Program-made: the position numbers and the translations under genes
Shown here: positions 29,721 to 37,737 of the stretch, piece after piece
Position numbering within the stretch: position 1 is the stretch's first letter
Layout: every line of letters begins with the position of its first letter
Source: Algibacter miyuki
GTDB taxonomy: Bacteria > Bacteroidota > Bacteroidia > Flavobacteriales > Flavobacteriaceae
Assembly (NCBI RefSeq): GCF_042427745.1
Contig: NZ_JBHMFA010000004.1
Direction: 5' to 3' (one strand)
DNA length: 64,000 nt
Notes under the pieces: model-generated
Told to the model about the DNA's origin: nothing
What the model saw: the letters and a program-made list of their open reading frames with translations, nothing else
The model's database searches: none

Positions 29721-31014
29721 AAATTGCATAAGTTAATTCTAGTTTCAGCTTTAAATTACTGCTATCGGCTTGGTCTCCATTAAAAATATAACGATCTACC
29801 GATTGGTTGAAATCTTGACCATAAATGCCCAGATATAAATTGTCTCCATAGGTTTGATCTAATTTTAGATTTAAAAAATTTGTCACCGGAATAGTGTAAG
29901 TCAGGGTTTTAAATTCTTCGTCTATAGATTCTAAAAGTCCATATACGGTTTCGCCTGATGCATCGGTAAGTACACCATAAGAATCACCTTTCCTATCAAT
30001 TAAATAAACATTTATGGCGTCGTTGGTATATAAGTTTTCGGTTGAGGTATTTTGCTTTATCGAAATTTTTATATTGGCATCCAATATACTGCCGTTACCA
30101 GGAATATCGTTAATGGTTTCCATAAACGGAATATCAATGCGAGTGGCCATTCCTGCTCCTGATTGTGCGTAGGAAGCTTCATCAGCATCAGCGCTTAGAA
30201 GCTGTGTTTCCTGGCTATCAAGAGTGTTAAAGTTTGTGCCGGAATAATCGGTAGTAATGTTATGGAAACTGTTGGTGGTGTTTAACGTAAAATCAATAGT
30301 TTCACTTTCCTCATTTTCAACTTCATCTTCTAAAGAATAATACAAGCGCAAATAACTACTGGTCGCAAAACCTAAAACACTGGTGTTGTTTGTGTCAGGG
30401 TCTATCATAAGGCCTTTGTAAGCATTCAGGAATTCATCACTATTAGTAATTTCGTTATCTCTTAATTTTTCGTATAAATCTGTTCCGAAGACATTGTTAA
30501 TAGTAACGTGTAATGAGTCTTCTTTTGATGGATAAGGTTTAAATGTTGTGGTACCAATGGGTGTTGTGTCGGCTTCAAAATCGGTGGTGTTGTAAAAAAA
30601 GCCATCGTCGGTTTTTACATCATCTAGCAAATTATAAACCGAAATGGTTTGCGTTTGCGTCGTATCATTATAAAAGTAGTTGTCGTACTTTAAAATTAGG
30701 GCAATGGAATCGTAAACAGCCTCGTCGTTAATACTTGGGAAAGGATACGCAAATTGCATAAAGCTTTTGGCTTTTACTTGTCCGAAAACAGGGTCGGAAT
30801 AAGCACCAACCAGCAATCTGCTCGTATTAGAAACGGCTATGGAATCGAACTTAAAAGTAGACGATTGCACGGTCATGGAATCTATAAAGTAGATTTTTGT
30901 GTCCACGGTAATCCAATCTTCTCCAACAGGAGTAAGGTCTTCCTCGGCACAAGATATTACTATTCCTAGCGTGAGGAAAAATAGTAAAGCCGGAAGCGCT
31001 GTTTTAATAGTCAT
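29710..31014 (-). CDS. DUF4270 family lipoprotein
   Basis: 434 residues. Lipoprotein signal with Cys22 (IVISCAEED), then a beta-rich DUF4270 domain typified by SDPVFGQVKAKSFMQF and AYDSIALILKYDNY-like stretches and ending in YIFNGDQADSSNLKLKLELTY. Expected at the outer membrane. The molecular role is unknown. It overlaps the barrel gene downstream, hinting that the two form an export or surface-assembly pair. This is inference from coupling only. Confidence 0.85.
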   Translation of the reverse strand: MTIKTALPALLFFLTLGIVISCAEEDLTPVGEDWITVDTKIYFIDSMTVQSSTFKFDSIAVSNTSRLLVGAYSDPVFGQVKAKSFMQFAYPFPSINDEAVYDSIALILKYDNYFYNDTTQTQTISVYNLLDDVKTDDGFFYNTTDFEADTTPIGTTTFKPYPSKEDSLHVTINNVFGTDLYEKLRDNEITNSDEFLNAYKGLMIDPDTNNTSVLGFATSSYLRLYYSLEDEVENEESETIDFTLNTTNSFHNITTDYSGTNFNTLDSQETQLLSADADEASYAQSGAGMATRIDIPFMETINDIPGNGSILDANIKISIKQNTSTENLYTNDAINVYLIDRKGDSYGVLTDASGETVYGLLESIDEEFKTLTYTIPVTNFLNLKLDQTYGDNLYLGIYGQDFNQSVDRYIFNGDQADSSNLKLKLELTYAIYED

Positions 31015-31212
31015 AGAAATCAGAATTTTTGCGAACCTAATTAAACCCTGCTTTTAAATAAAAGATGTTATACAAATGGCGGGTTTTAGTATGCCAAAGC
31101 TGCTATTTTTCCGACGAACACGTGCTAAAGCGGTTGGTATGGAAAATTGCGGTGTTGGTATAGACTAATCGCTAGAATATCAATTATGTTTTTATATCGC
31201 GTTAGTAAGAAA

Positions 31213-31220
31213 TAGCTTTG
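31213..31220 (+). promoter_or_regulatory. -7 element of the Kelch lipoprotein gene
   Basis: TAGCTTTG matches TAnnTTTG, 34 bases before the ATG at 31255, in the 240-base divergent gap. No -33 TTG at normal spacing is seen. Confidence 0.45.
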
Positions 31221-31254
31221 CTGAAAGTTTAATAAAAAGAAGAGATAACGAATT

Positions 31255-32241
31255 ATGAAAAATAATATTAAATTCCTTTTAGGGCTAAGTGTTTTTGTTG
31301 GTCTATTTGTAAGTTGCAGTAGTGATGATGACGATGATGAACGCGGAAACTGGATAGAACGTTCTATTTTTGATGGTGTACCAAGAAGTAATGCCGCAAG
31401 TTTTGTAATAGATGATTTAGGCTATATGGGAACTGGTTATGATGGCGATGATTATTTAAATGATTTTTGGCAATATAATATAGAGGGTAATTATTGGTCG
31501 CAAAAAGCCAATTTTCCAGGAAGTGAAAGAAGTTCGGCTTCAGGAATGAATATTGACGGTGATGGCTATATTGGTATTGGTTACGATGGTCTTGAAGAAT
31601 TGGAAGACTTCTATAAATATGATGTAGCTAGTAATTCTTGGTCGCAAATATCCAATTTTGGTGGAGGAGTTAGACGTGCTGCTGTAAGTTTTGCAGTAAA
31701 TTCAACAGGATATGTTGGTACAGGATACGATGGTGATAACGATTTAAAAGATTTTTGGAAATACACACCAGCAACCGATACATGGAGCGAACTTGTAGGT
31801 TTTGGCGGCGATAAAAGAAGAGATGCTACCACGTTTACTATTGATAATAAAGTCTATTTAGGTACGGGAATTAGTAACGGAGTTTACAAAAACGATTTTT
31901 GGGTTTTCGATCCTACAACTGAAGTTTGGACGAGCTTAACCGATTTAGACGAGGAAGATGATTACAGTGTGGTAAGGTCTAATGCCGTTGGTTTTGAAAT
32001 GAATGGTTTGGGTTATATAGCAACCGGTTACTATGGTGGTGCCATGACGTCTATTTGGGAATACGATCCTATTAATGATGACTGGGAAGAAATTACAAAC
32101 CTAGAAGCTACTGCTCGACAAGATGCGGTTGCTTTTTCTACCGGAACTAGAGCTTTTGTTGCTTTAGGAAAAACAGGGACTTTATATTTAGATGATACTT
32201 TCGAAGTGTTTCCTCAGGATAGTTATGATGATGAAGATTAA
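31255..32241 (+). CDS. Kelch-repeat beta-propeller lipoprotein
   Basis: 328 residues. Lipoprotein signal with Cys21 (LFVSCSSD), an acidic linker DDDDDE, then about six Kelch units with the pattern GYxGTGYDG...NDFWxY...WSxxxNF, spaced about 50 residues. This forms one beta-propeller displayed on the cell surface or in the periplasm. A surface location fits the SDDDDDE tract after the lipid-modified Cys, an export-type signal described in Bacteroidota. Ligand unknown. The next genes are DUF4907 and a LytS/LytTR pair, so it may belong to a sensing module. Confidence 0.88.
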   Translation: MKNNIKFLLGLSVFVGLFVSCSSDDDDDERGNWIERSIFDGVPRSNAASFVIDDLGYMGTGYDGDDYLNDFWQYNIEGNYWSQKANFPGSERSSASGMNIDGDGYIGIGYDGLEELEDFYKYDVASNSWSQISNFGGGVRRAAVSFAVNSTGYVGTGYDGDNDLKDFWKYTPATDTWSELVGFGGDKRRDATTFTIDNKVYLGTGISNGVYKNDFWVFDPTTEVWTSLTDLDEEDDYSVVRSNAVGFEMNGLGYIATGYYGGAMTSIWEYDPINDDWEEITNLEATARQDAVAFSTGTRAFVALGKTGTLYLDDTFEVFPQDSYDDED

Positions 32242-32268
32242 TAGCAACTCTCATTTGTAAATAGTGCC

Positions 32269-32324
32269 AAGGTTCAAAGTGGGTATGCTCAATATTTTGT
32301 AGCAATCGCTTTGAACCTTTTTTT
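32269..32324 (+). terminator. terminator after the Kelch gene
   Basis: An 11-bp stem AAGGTTCAAAG with CTTTGAACCTT (32269-32279 and 32309-32319), a 29-base loop and T6. The long loop may permit partial read-through into the DUF4907 gene 18 bases on. Confidence 0.75.
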
Positions 32325-32342
32325 GTGGTTAAAAAATAATAA

Positions 32343-32687
32343 ATGATGATTAAAAGAAAAGGGATTCTTGGTTTTGTAGTAATTTTTGTGGTTATTACAG
32401 CTTTTGTAGTCTATAATATTACAGATTTCAAGACATTACAGACTTATCAAGTTGAGGTTTTTAAAGTTGGTAATGGCTTTGGATATCAAATAAAAAGTCA
32501 ATCAAAATTACTTATTAAGCAAGATTATATTCCAGCGGTTCAATTAAATAAAACATTTTGTACCGAGGAAGATGCCGAGAAAGTGGGTCGTTTTGTTGCT
32601 AATAAAATACTAAACAAAGAAAACCCAAAAGTTACTATGGAAAACTTAAAACAACTAAACGTAGATTTACAATGTGTAAATAATTAA
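32343..32687 (+). CDS. DUF4907 family protein
   Basis: 114 residues. One N-terminal membrane segment (about 7-25), then a DUF4907 domain: TYQVEVFKVGNGFGYQI, LLIKQDYIPAV, FCTEEDAEKVGRFVANKI and LNVDLQC. Probably anchored in the inner membrane or exported. The role is unknown. It ends 4 bases before the histidine kinase gene, a coupled arrangement. In my memory DUF4907 genes are often next to Kelch proteins, consistent with this locus. Confidence 0.85.
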   Translation: MMIKRKGILGFVVIFVVITAFVVYNITDFKTLQTYQVEVFKVGNGFGYQIKSQSKLLIKQDYIPAVQLNKTFCTEEDAEKVGRFVANKILNKENPKVTMENLKQLNVDLQCVNN

Positions 32688-32691
32688 TATC

Positions 32692-33732
32692 ATGAGCATA
32701 TCTACTTTTTTAGGGGATAAATATAGAAAGCAATTTGTGTTGCACTTTTCTGTATGGACCATTTTTGTTTTTGTGCACTTAATTCAGGTTAGGCCGGGGC
32801 AAGATGTTATTTCCGTTAGTAATTTATTTTTGTTTGTTACCAATATTATACTTTTCTACCTTAACTATTTATACCTAGTACCTAAGTTATTACTTAAAAA
32901 GAAAACAGGTTTATACGTGTTATGTGGCGTTGTTTTTATAGGTCTTATTGTTTTTTTGTTTAGAGAATTACAACCCATGATAAATAAAGGTACTATGTTT
33001 TTTGAAAGAAGACCTGGGCATGGACGTTTTTTTACGGGTATCAAAGAATTCATGATTATCATTAATGGCATCTTAATATTAGCCATTGGTTCTGGTATTC
33101 GAATTTATACAGAATGGAACAGAAACGAGATTACTAAAAAACAAATAGAAGCTCAAAAATCACTATCAGAGTTACATTTTCTGAAAAATCAAATTAGTCC
33201 ACATTTCTTATTCAATTCATTAAATAGTATTTATTCGCTCACCACAAAAAAATCTAACGATGCTCCGGAGGCCGTGATTACCTTATCGGAATTGTTGCGT
33301 TATATGCTGTATCAAACCAATCAGGATTTCGTGTTATTGAATAACGAACTCGATTATGTTCAAAATTATTTGAAATTACAACGCTTACGTATTGCCAATA
33401 ACGAACATGTTACTTTAAATATTCACGGAGCCATAAATCATCAAAAAATACGACCTTTATTATTGATTTCTTTTATTGAAAATGCCTTTAAATATGGAAC
33501 CGATTTTAAAGGGAGAACCAAAATAAAAATAGAAATTTATGTTAAAGAAGACGAACTTCAATTTACATGTGTTAATTTAATCGGCTCGCGTAAAAGCGAT
33601 AAAACGAGTTCGGGTATTGGATTGCAAAACACCCGAGAGCGTCTAAAATTACTATATCCAGAAACGCATTGGTTAACCGTTACCGAGGTTGAAAACGATT
33701 TTGTTGTAAACCTAACCTTAAAATTGGCTTAA
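32692..33732 (+). CDS. LytS-family sensor histidine kinase
   Basis: 346 residues. Four hydrophobic segments (about 14-30, 43-64, 73-91, 119-136), no separate sensor domain, then the His_kinase domain: phosphoacceptor H171 in NQISPHFLFN, SLNSIYSLTT, ELLRYML and LQRLRIAN. The ATPase part has FIENAFKYG (261-269) and GIGLQNTRERL (308-318). Partner of the LytTR response regulator 11 bases downstream. Signals may come through the membrane segments or through the DUF4907/Kelch proteins encoded upstream. Confidence 0.93.
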   Translation: MSISTFLGDKYRKQFVLHFSVWTIFVFVHLIQVRPGQDVISVSNLFLFVTNIILFYLNYLYLVPKLLLKKKTGLYVLCGVVFIGLIVFLFRELQPMINKGTMFFERRPGHGRFFTGIKEFMIIINGILILAIGSGIRIYTEWNRNEITKKQIEAQKSLSELHFLKNQISPHFLFNSLNSIYSLTTKKSNDAPEAVITLSELLRYMLYQTNQDFVLLNNELDYVQNYLKLQRLRIANNEHVTLNIHGAINHQKIRPLLLISFIENAFKYGTDFKGRTKIKIEIYVKEDELQFTCVNLIGSRKSDKTSSGIGLQNTRERLKLLYPETHWLTVTEVENDFVVNLTLKLA

Positions 33733-33743
33733 AACTTTAAAAG

Positions 33744-34469
33744 ATGAAATGTGTAATTATAGACGATGAGCCTTTAGCGATTGATGTTGTAGAATCGTAT
33801 GTGCAGCAAGTAGGCGGTATCGAGATTGTGGCGAAATGTACCAATCCGTTAGAGGCTATTATTCTTTTAAATAAGCATCAAGTCGATTTGGTGTTTTTAG
33901 ATATTGAAATGCCAAACTTAACAGGAATCGATTTAGTGAAAACTATCGATAATATGCCGCAGTTTATTTTTACAACGGCTTATCCTGAATATGCTTTAGA
34001 TGGTTTTAATTTAAACGCTACCGATTATTTGGTAAAACCCATTCCGTTTCACCGCTTTTTGAAAGCTATTTCTAGGGCGAAGGAAAAATATGAGTTGGAA
34101 AATAAAGTCGTTGTAAATACTCCGATAATTGATAATTCAGGCATTACAAACGTTGATAATTTTATTTTTGTAAAATCGGAATACGAGAACATAAAAATCA
34201 ATATCGATACCATTGTTTATATCCAAGGTCTTAAAGATTATATTAAAATTTATTTGTCCGATACGCCTAAACCTGTATTAACCTTATCGAGTTTTAAGGA
34301 TATATTAGAAAAGCTTCCTGCGTCTAAATTTATTAGAGTTCATAAGTCGTACATCGTGAATATTCAGCATATCAAAGCCATTCAGAAAGCTAAAATTCTG
34401 GTTCAAGATATTCGTATACCCGTGGGCGAAACCTATAAAGAAACGGTTATGAAACGTCTAGGAGTATAA
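33744..34469 (+). CDS. LytTR-family response regulator
   Basis: 241 residues. Receiver domain 1-115 with acidic pair D7/D8, phosphorylation site D53 in VFLDIEMP, T78 and K98 (LVKPIPFHRF). LytTR DNA-binding domain from about 138: FIFVKSEYENIKINIDTIVYI, FIRVHKSYIVNIQHI and a basic C-terminus. It should bind direct repeats in promoter DNA when phosphorylated by the kinase encoded just upstream. The targets are not visible in this window. Confidence 0.95.
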   Translation: MKCVIIDDEPLAIDVVESYVQQVGGIEIVAKCTNPLEAIILLNKHQVDLVFLDIEMPNLTGIDLVKTIDNMPQFIFTTAYPEYALDGFNLNATDYLVKPIPFHRFLKAISRAKEKYELENKVVVNTPIIDNSGITNVDNFIFVKSEYENIKINIDTIVYIQGLKDYIKIYLSDTPKPVLTLSSFKDILEKLPASKFIRVHKSYIVNIQHIKAIQKAKILVQDIRIPVGETYKETVMKRLGV

Positions 34470-34540
34470 TAATGATTATGAATTTTATTTCCGTAGCAAT
34501 CTAAACTTTACGAGGTTTCATAAATTTTGTTTATTGCATT

Positions 34541-36766
34541 TTACTTACCATCTTTAAAGCGATCAAAATCAGATTTCGTTTCAGTTTTCGGGAAACTATT
34601 ATTGTTCATATCCGTGTCTGCTAATTCAAAATTAGGGTCTAAATTCACTTTAACTACACGTTTTTCTTTAATGAAGGTCTTTTTAATTTCGTAAGCATTT
34701 CGTCTCCAAATTTCAGCAGGAATACGGTCTATTTCCGACGAGCCATCATCAAACAGCCATTCAATAATTACGGGCATAACTAAACCACCAATATTTTTCA
34801 CGTTCACTTCATAAATGTTTTTTCCTGAAAGCGCTTTACGAACTGCAGGTTCGTCTAATCGAGATAAAAACTGACGGTAATCTTTGACTGGTGTAGCAAT
34901 CATATTAATCATTTCTGGTCCGTTAGAAAAATCTGTTTCTACCATTTCATTGTTCGGTAAATTAGGATTCATTGTAGCTTCTGTAGTTGTATTTTGGTCT
35001 TCTTTGGTGCTGTTTTCGTCATAAACTTTAAACCATTTTACATTGCTTAATTCTAAGTCTACATGATCGGTAGTGAAAAACCATCCACGGAAAAACCAAT
35101 CTAAATCGGTTGCTGTAGCATCTTCTAGGGTTCTAAATAAATCGGCCGGGTTAGGGTGTTTGTATTTCCAACGGTTAGCATACTCTTTAAATGCTTCATC
35201 GAAAAGTTCTTTTCCTATAATCGAGTGACGCAACATTTGCAAGCCTACTGTTGGTTTTATGTAGAAATTAGCCCCAAATTGATTAAACAACTCACTGTCG
35301 GTAGTGGTCATTATCGGACGTAAAATATTGGTGTCACCCTTCATAAATGGTACAATTTTTTTGGGTGTTACGCTGCCGTAATCCGGGTAACGTTCGGCTA
35401 AGGTGCGGTGGTGTAAAAAAGTGTTTAGGCCTTCGTCCATCCACATCCATTTGCGTTCGTCGGAACTTACAATCATAGGGAACCAGTTGTGTCCAACTTC
35501 GTGTATAATGGTACCAATCATGCTAGCCTTGGCGCTCGGACTTATTTTTCCGTTAATTGGGCGGCCACCATTAAAACTAATCATTGGAAATTCCATCCCA
35601 ATATTAGAGGTGTTAACTGAAATCGCTACAGGGTAAGGATAGTCAAAAGTAGCTTCCGAATACACTTCCAAAGCATGACGAATTGCTGTTGTTGAGGCTT
35701 CTTGCCATACCGGTAAGCCTTCTTTTGGGTATAGCGACATCGCCATAACGGTATGTGTTGGTAATTTTACAGCTTGGGCATCCCATAAAAATTTTCGAGA
35801 AGATGCAAAGGCGAAATCACGTACGTTTTCGGCTTTAAAATGCCATGTTTTTTGCTTGGTTGATTTTGTTTTTTCATTCGCTTGGGCTTCACTTTGTGTG
35901 ATAATCATTACGGGTTTATCAAAAGAAGTTTTTGCCTTGTCCATGCGTTTTAATTGTTCTTTTGTAAGTACATCTTTGCTGTTGCTTAGTAGACCGGTAG
36001 CCGCAATAACATGATCTGCAGGTACTGTGATTTCAACGTCGTAATCGCCAAATTCTAAAGCAAACTCACCTAATTTTTGAAATTGTTGGTTTTGCCAACC
36101 TTCAGTATCGCTATAAACCGCCATTCTTGGAAACCAATGTGCTATTAAATAAGCTGTATTGTCGTCTTCTGGGAAATACTCATAACCTTCTCGCGAGAGT
36201 AAAAACAGACTTCTATCTGTAATTGGGTAAGACCAACCAATAGAAAAACTCATGCTTTCTCCAGGCTGTAAAGTTTTGTTTAATTTCACCTTCATCATGG
36301 TGTTGTTAACCATGGTTTTTAGGTTGGCGTCTTGTGAATCTTTAACGTATTTTATAGAATATCCAGCAGGAAAATCAATGGCGCGCGTTAGAAACTGCAT
36401 TTGCCTTGTGGTCATAAAATCTTTAACATCATTGTTAATGCTTCCAAAATCTTCATTTCCTTTTTTATTTACATTTTGTTCTAATTGAATCCATAAATAG
36501 GTTAAAGCATCGGGTGAATTATTGAAGTATTCTATAGTTTCATCTCCGAAAAGCGTATTGGTTTTTTCGTCTAAAGTGGCTTTTATTTTATAGTTGGCGC
36601 GTTGTTGCCAATATTGACTTCCTGGTGCGCCACTGGCTGCTCTATATGTATTTGGTGCAGCTATTAAGTTGTCGATTGGTTCAAATTTACCTTGCCAAGG
36701 TTGGGTTTGCGCGTTAATATTTAGGAAGTATAAAACTGAAAATAATAGCGGGAGAATCTGTTTCAT
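34541..36766 (-). CDS. M1-family metallopeptidase (aminopeptidase-like)
   Basis: 741 residues, exported (signal peptide 1-20, NINAQ). Zinc site HEVGH at 422-426 with the third ligand E445 in WMDEGLNTF; the substrate-side motif equivalent to GAMEN reads GMEFP (390-394). The C-terminal part is beta-rich and ends with a lysine-rich tail. It likely trims peptides in the periplasm for nutrition. It is monocistronic; the neighbouring two-component genes converge on it. The 309-base gap 36767-37075 upstream shows no clear element. Confidence 0.92.
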   Translation of the reverse strand: MKQILPLLFSVLYFLNINAQTQPWQGKFEPIDNLIAAPNTYRAASGAPGSQYWQQRANYKIKATLDEKTNTLFGDETIEYFNNSPDALTYLWIQLEQNVNKKGNEDFGSINNDVKDFMTTRQMQFLTRAIDFPAGYSIKYVKDSQDANLKTMVNNTMMKVKLNKTLQPGESMSFSIGWSYPITDRSLFLLSREGYEYFPEDDNTAYLIAHWFPRMAVYSDTEGWQNQQFQKLGEFALEFGDYDVEITVPADHVIAATGLLSNSKDVLTKEQLKRMDKAKTSFDKPVMIITQSEAQANEKTKSTKQKTWHFKAENVRDFAFASSRKFLWDAQAVKLPTHTVMAMSLYPKEGLPVWQEASTTAIRHALEVYSEATFDYPYPVAISVNTSNIGMEFPMISFNGGRPINGKISPSAKASMIGTIIHEVGHNWFPMIVSSDERKWMWMDEGLNTFLHHRTLAERYPDYGSVTPKKIVPFMKGDTNILRPIMTTTDSELFNQFGANFYIKPTVGLQMLRHSIIGKELFDEAFKEYANRWKYKHPNPADLFRTLEDATATDLDWFFRGWFFTTDHVDLELSNVKWFKVYDENSTKEDQNTTTEATMNPNLPNNEMVETDFSNGPEMINMIATPVKDYRQFLSRLDEPAVRKALSGKNIYEVNVKNIGGLVMPVIIEWLFDDGSSEIDRIPAEIWRRNAYEIKKTFIKEKRVVKVNLDPNFELADTDMNNNSFPKTETKSDFDRFKDGK

Positions 36767-37075
36767 TATAGAAGGGTTAATGATTATTTTTTATAAAAAA
36801 GACAATATACTAAATATGAGGAAGTATTTATCGGTTGGGTATTATTAATGTAGGAATTATTGAAATTGATATATGATTTTTCTGAAAAAATGCCACATAT
36901 TGTAAGTGTTTAGCTTTTAATTATGAAATAAGCTTGGGTGAAATTAATAATAAGCTTTTAGTTTTCAATCAAAACAGGCTTTTTTATCTTGTTTACTGCT
37001 ATCGTGTTCAGTACATTTGTAGGCAGAATTAGTAATAAGATTTTTTCTTCGGAAGAAATATAAAATAAATTTAAT

Positions 37076-37606
37076 ATGAGTGAAAAAGATGAAGCTTTAA
37101 CTTTTGATGTTTTAATCGAAATTCCTAAAGGAAGTAGAAATAAATACGAATACGATTTTACATTACACAAAATACGTTTCGACCGTATGTTGTTTTCTTC
37201 AATGATGTATCCTGGAGATTACGGATTTATTCCAGAAACTCTCGCTTTAGATAAAGATCCATTGGATGTTTTAGTTTTAGGACATCAGCCAACATTCCCA
37301 ATGGTTGTTATGGAAGTGCGCCCAATTGGTGTATTTTATATGACAGATGAAAAAGGACCAGATGAAAAAATTATTTGTGTACCCGTATCAGATCCTATTT
37401 GGAGTAACAAAATGGATATAGCAGATTTAAACCCACATCGTTTAAAAGAAATCGAACATTTCTTTCAAGTATATAAAGATTTAGAAAAGAAAAAAGTTGA
37501 TACAGGTGGTTGGGGTGATGCTGCTCAAGCCATTAAAATTTATCATGAATGTGTGGAACGTTATGAAAATAGCGAACACAAGAAAAAACGCACTTTTACA
37601 ATATAA
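37076..37606 (+). CDS. ppa: inorganic pyrophosphatase (soluble family I)
   Basis: Hydrolyses pyrophosphate in the cytoplasm to drive biosynthesis. 176 residues. Visible: EIPKGSRNKYEYD (15-27), YPGDYGFIPETLALDKDPLDVLVLG (45-69) with metal-binding D59, D61 and D64, and a C-terminal GWGDAAQAIKIYHECVERY. The membrane-bound pyrophosphatase follows 131 bases downstream behind a hairpin, so two different enzymes for the same substrate are neighbours. Confidence 0.96.
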   Translation: MSEKDEALTFDVLIEIPKGSRNKYEYDFTLHKIRFDRMLFSSMMYPGDYGFIPETLALDKDPLDVLVLGHQPTFPMVVMEVRPIGVFYMTDEKGPDEKIICVPVSDPIWSNKMDIADLNPHRLKEIEHFFQVYKDLEKKKVDTGGWGDAAQAIKIYHECVERYENSEHKKKRTFTI

Positions 37607-37640
37607 TTAGTGTATTCTTAAAAATAACGCAATATGAATG

Positions 37641-37670
37641 AGCCGTCTTTAATTAAAGCCGGCTTTTTTT
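37641..37670 (+). terminator. ppa terminator
   Basis: AGCCG (37641-37645) pairs with CGGCT around an inner CTTTAATTAAAG palindrome, followed by seven T. Confidence 0.8.
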
Positions 37671-37737
37671 ATCAATTATATTTTCCTATTTTTAGCTTCG
37701 TTTATACAATTACTAATTTAAAAACCAACTAACTACT

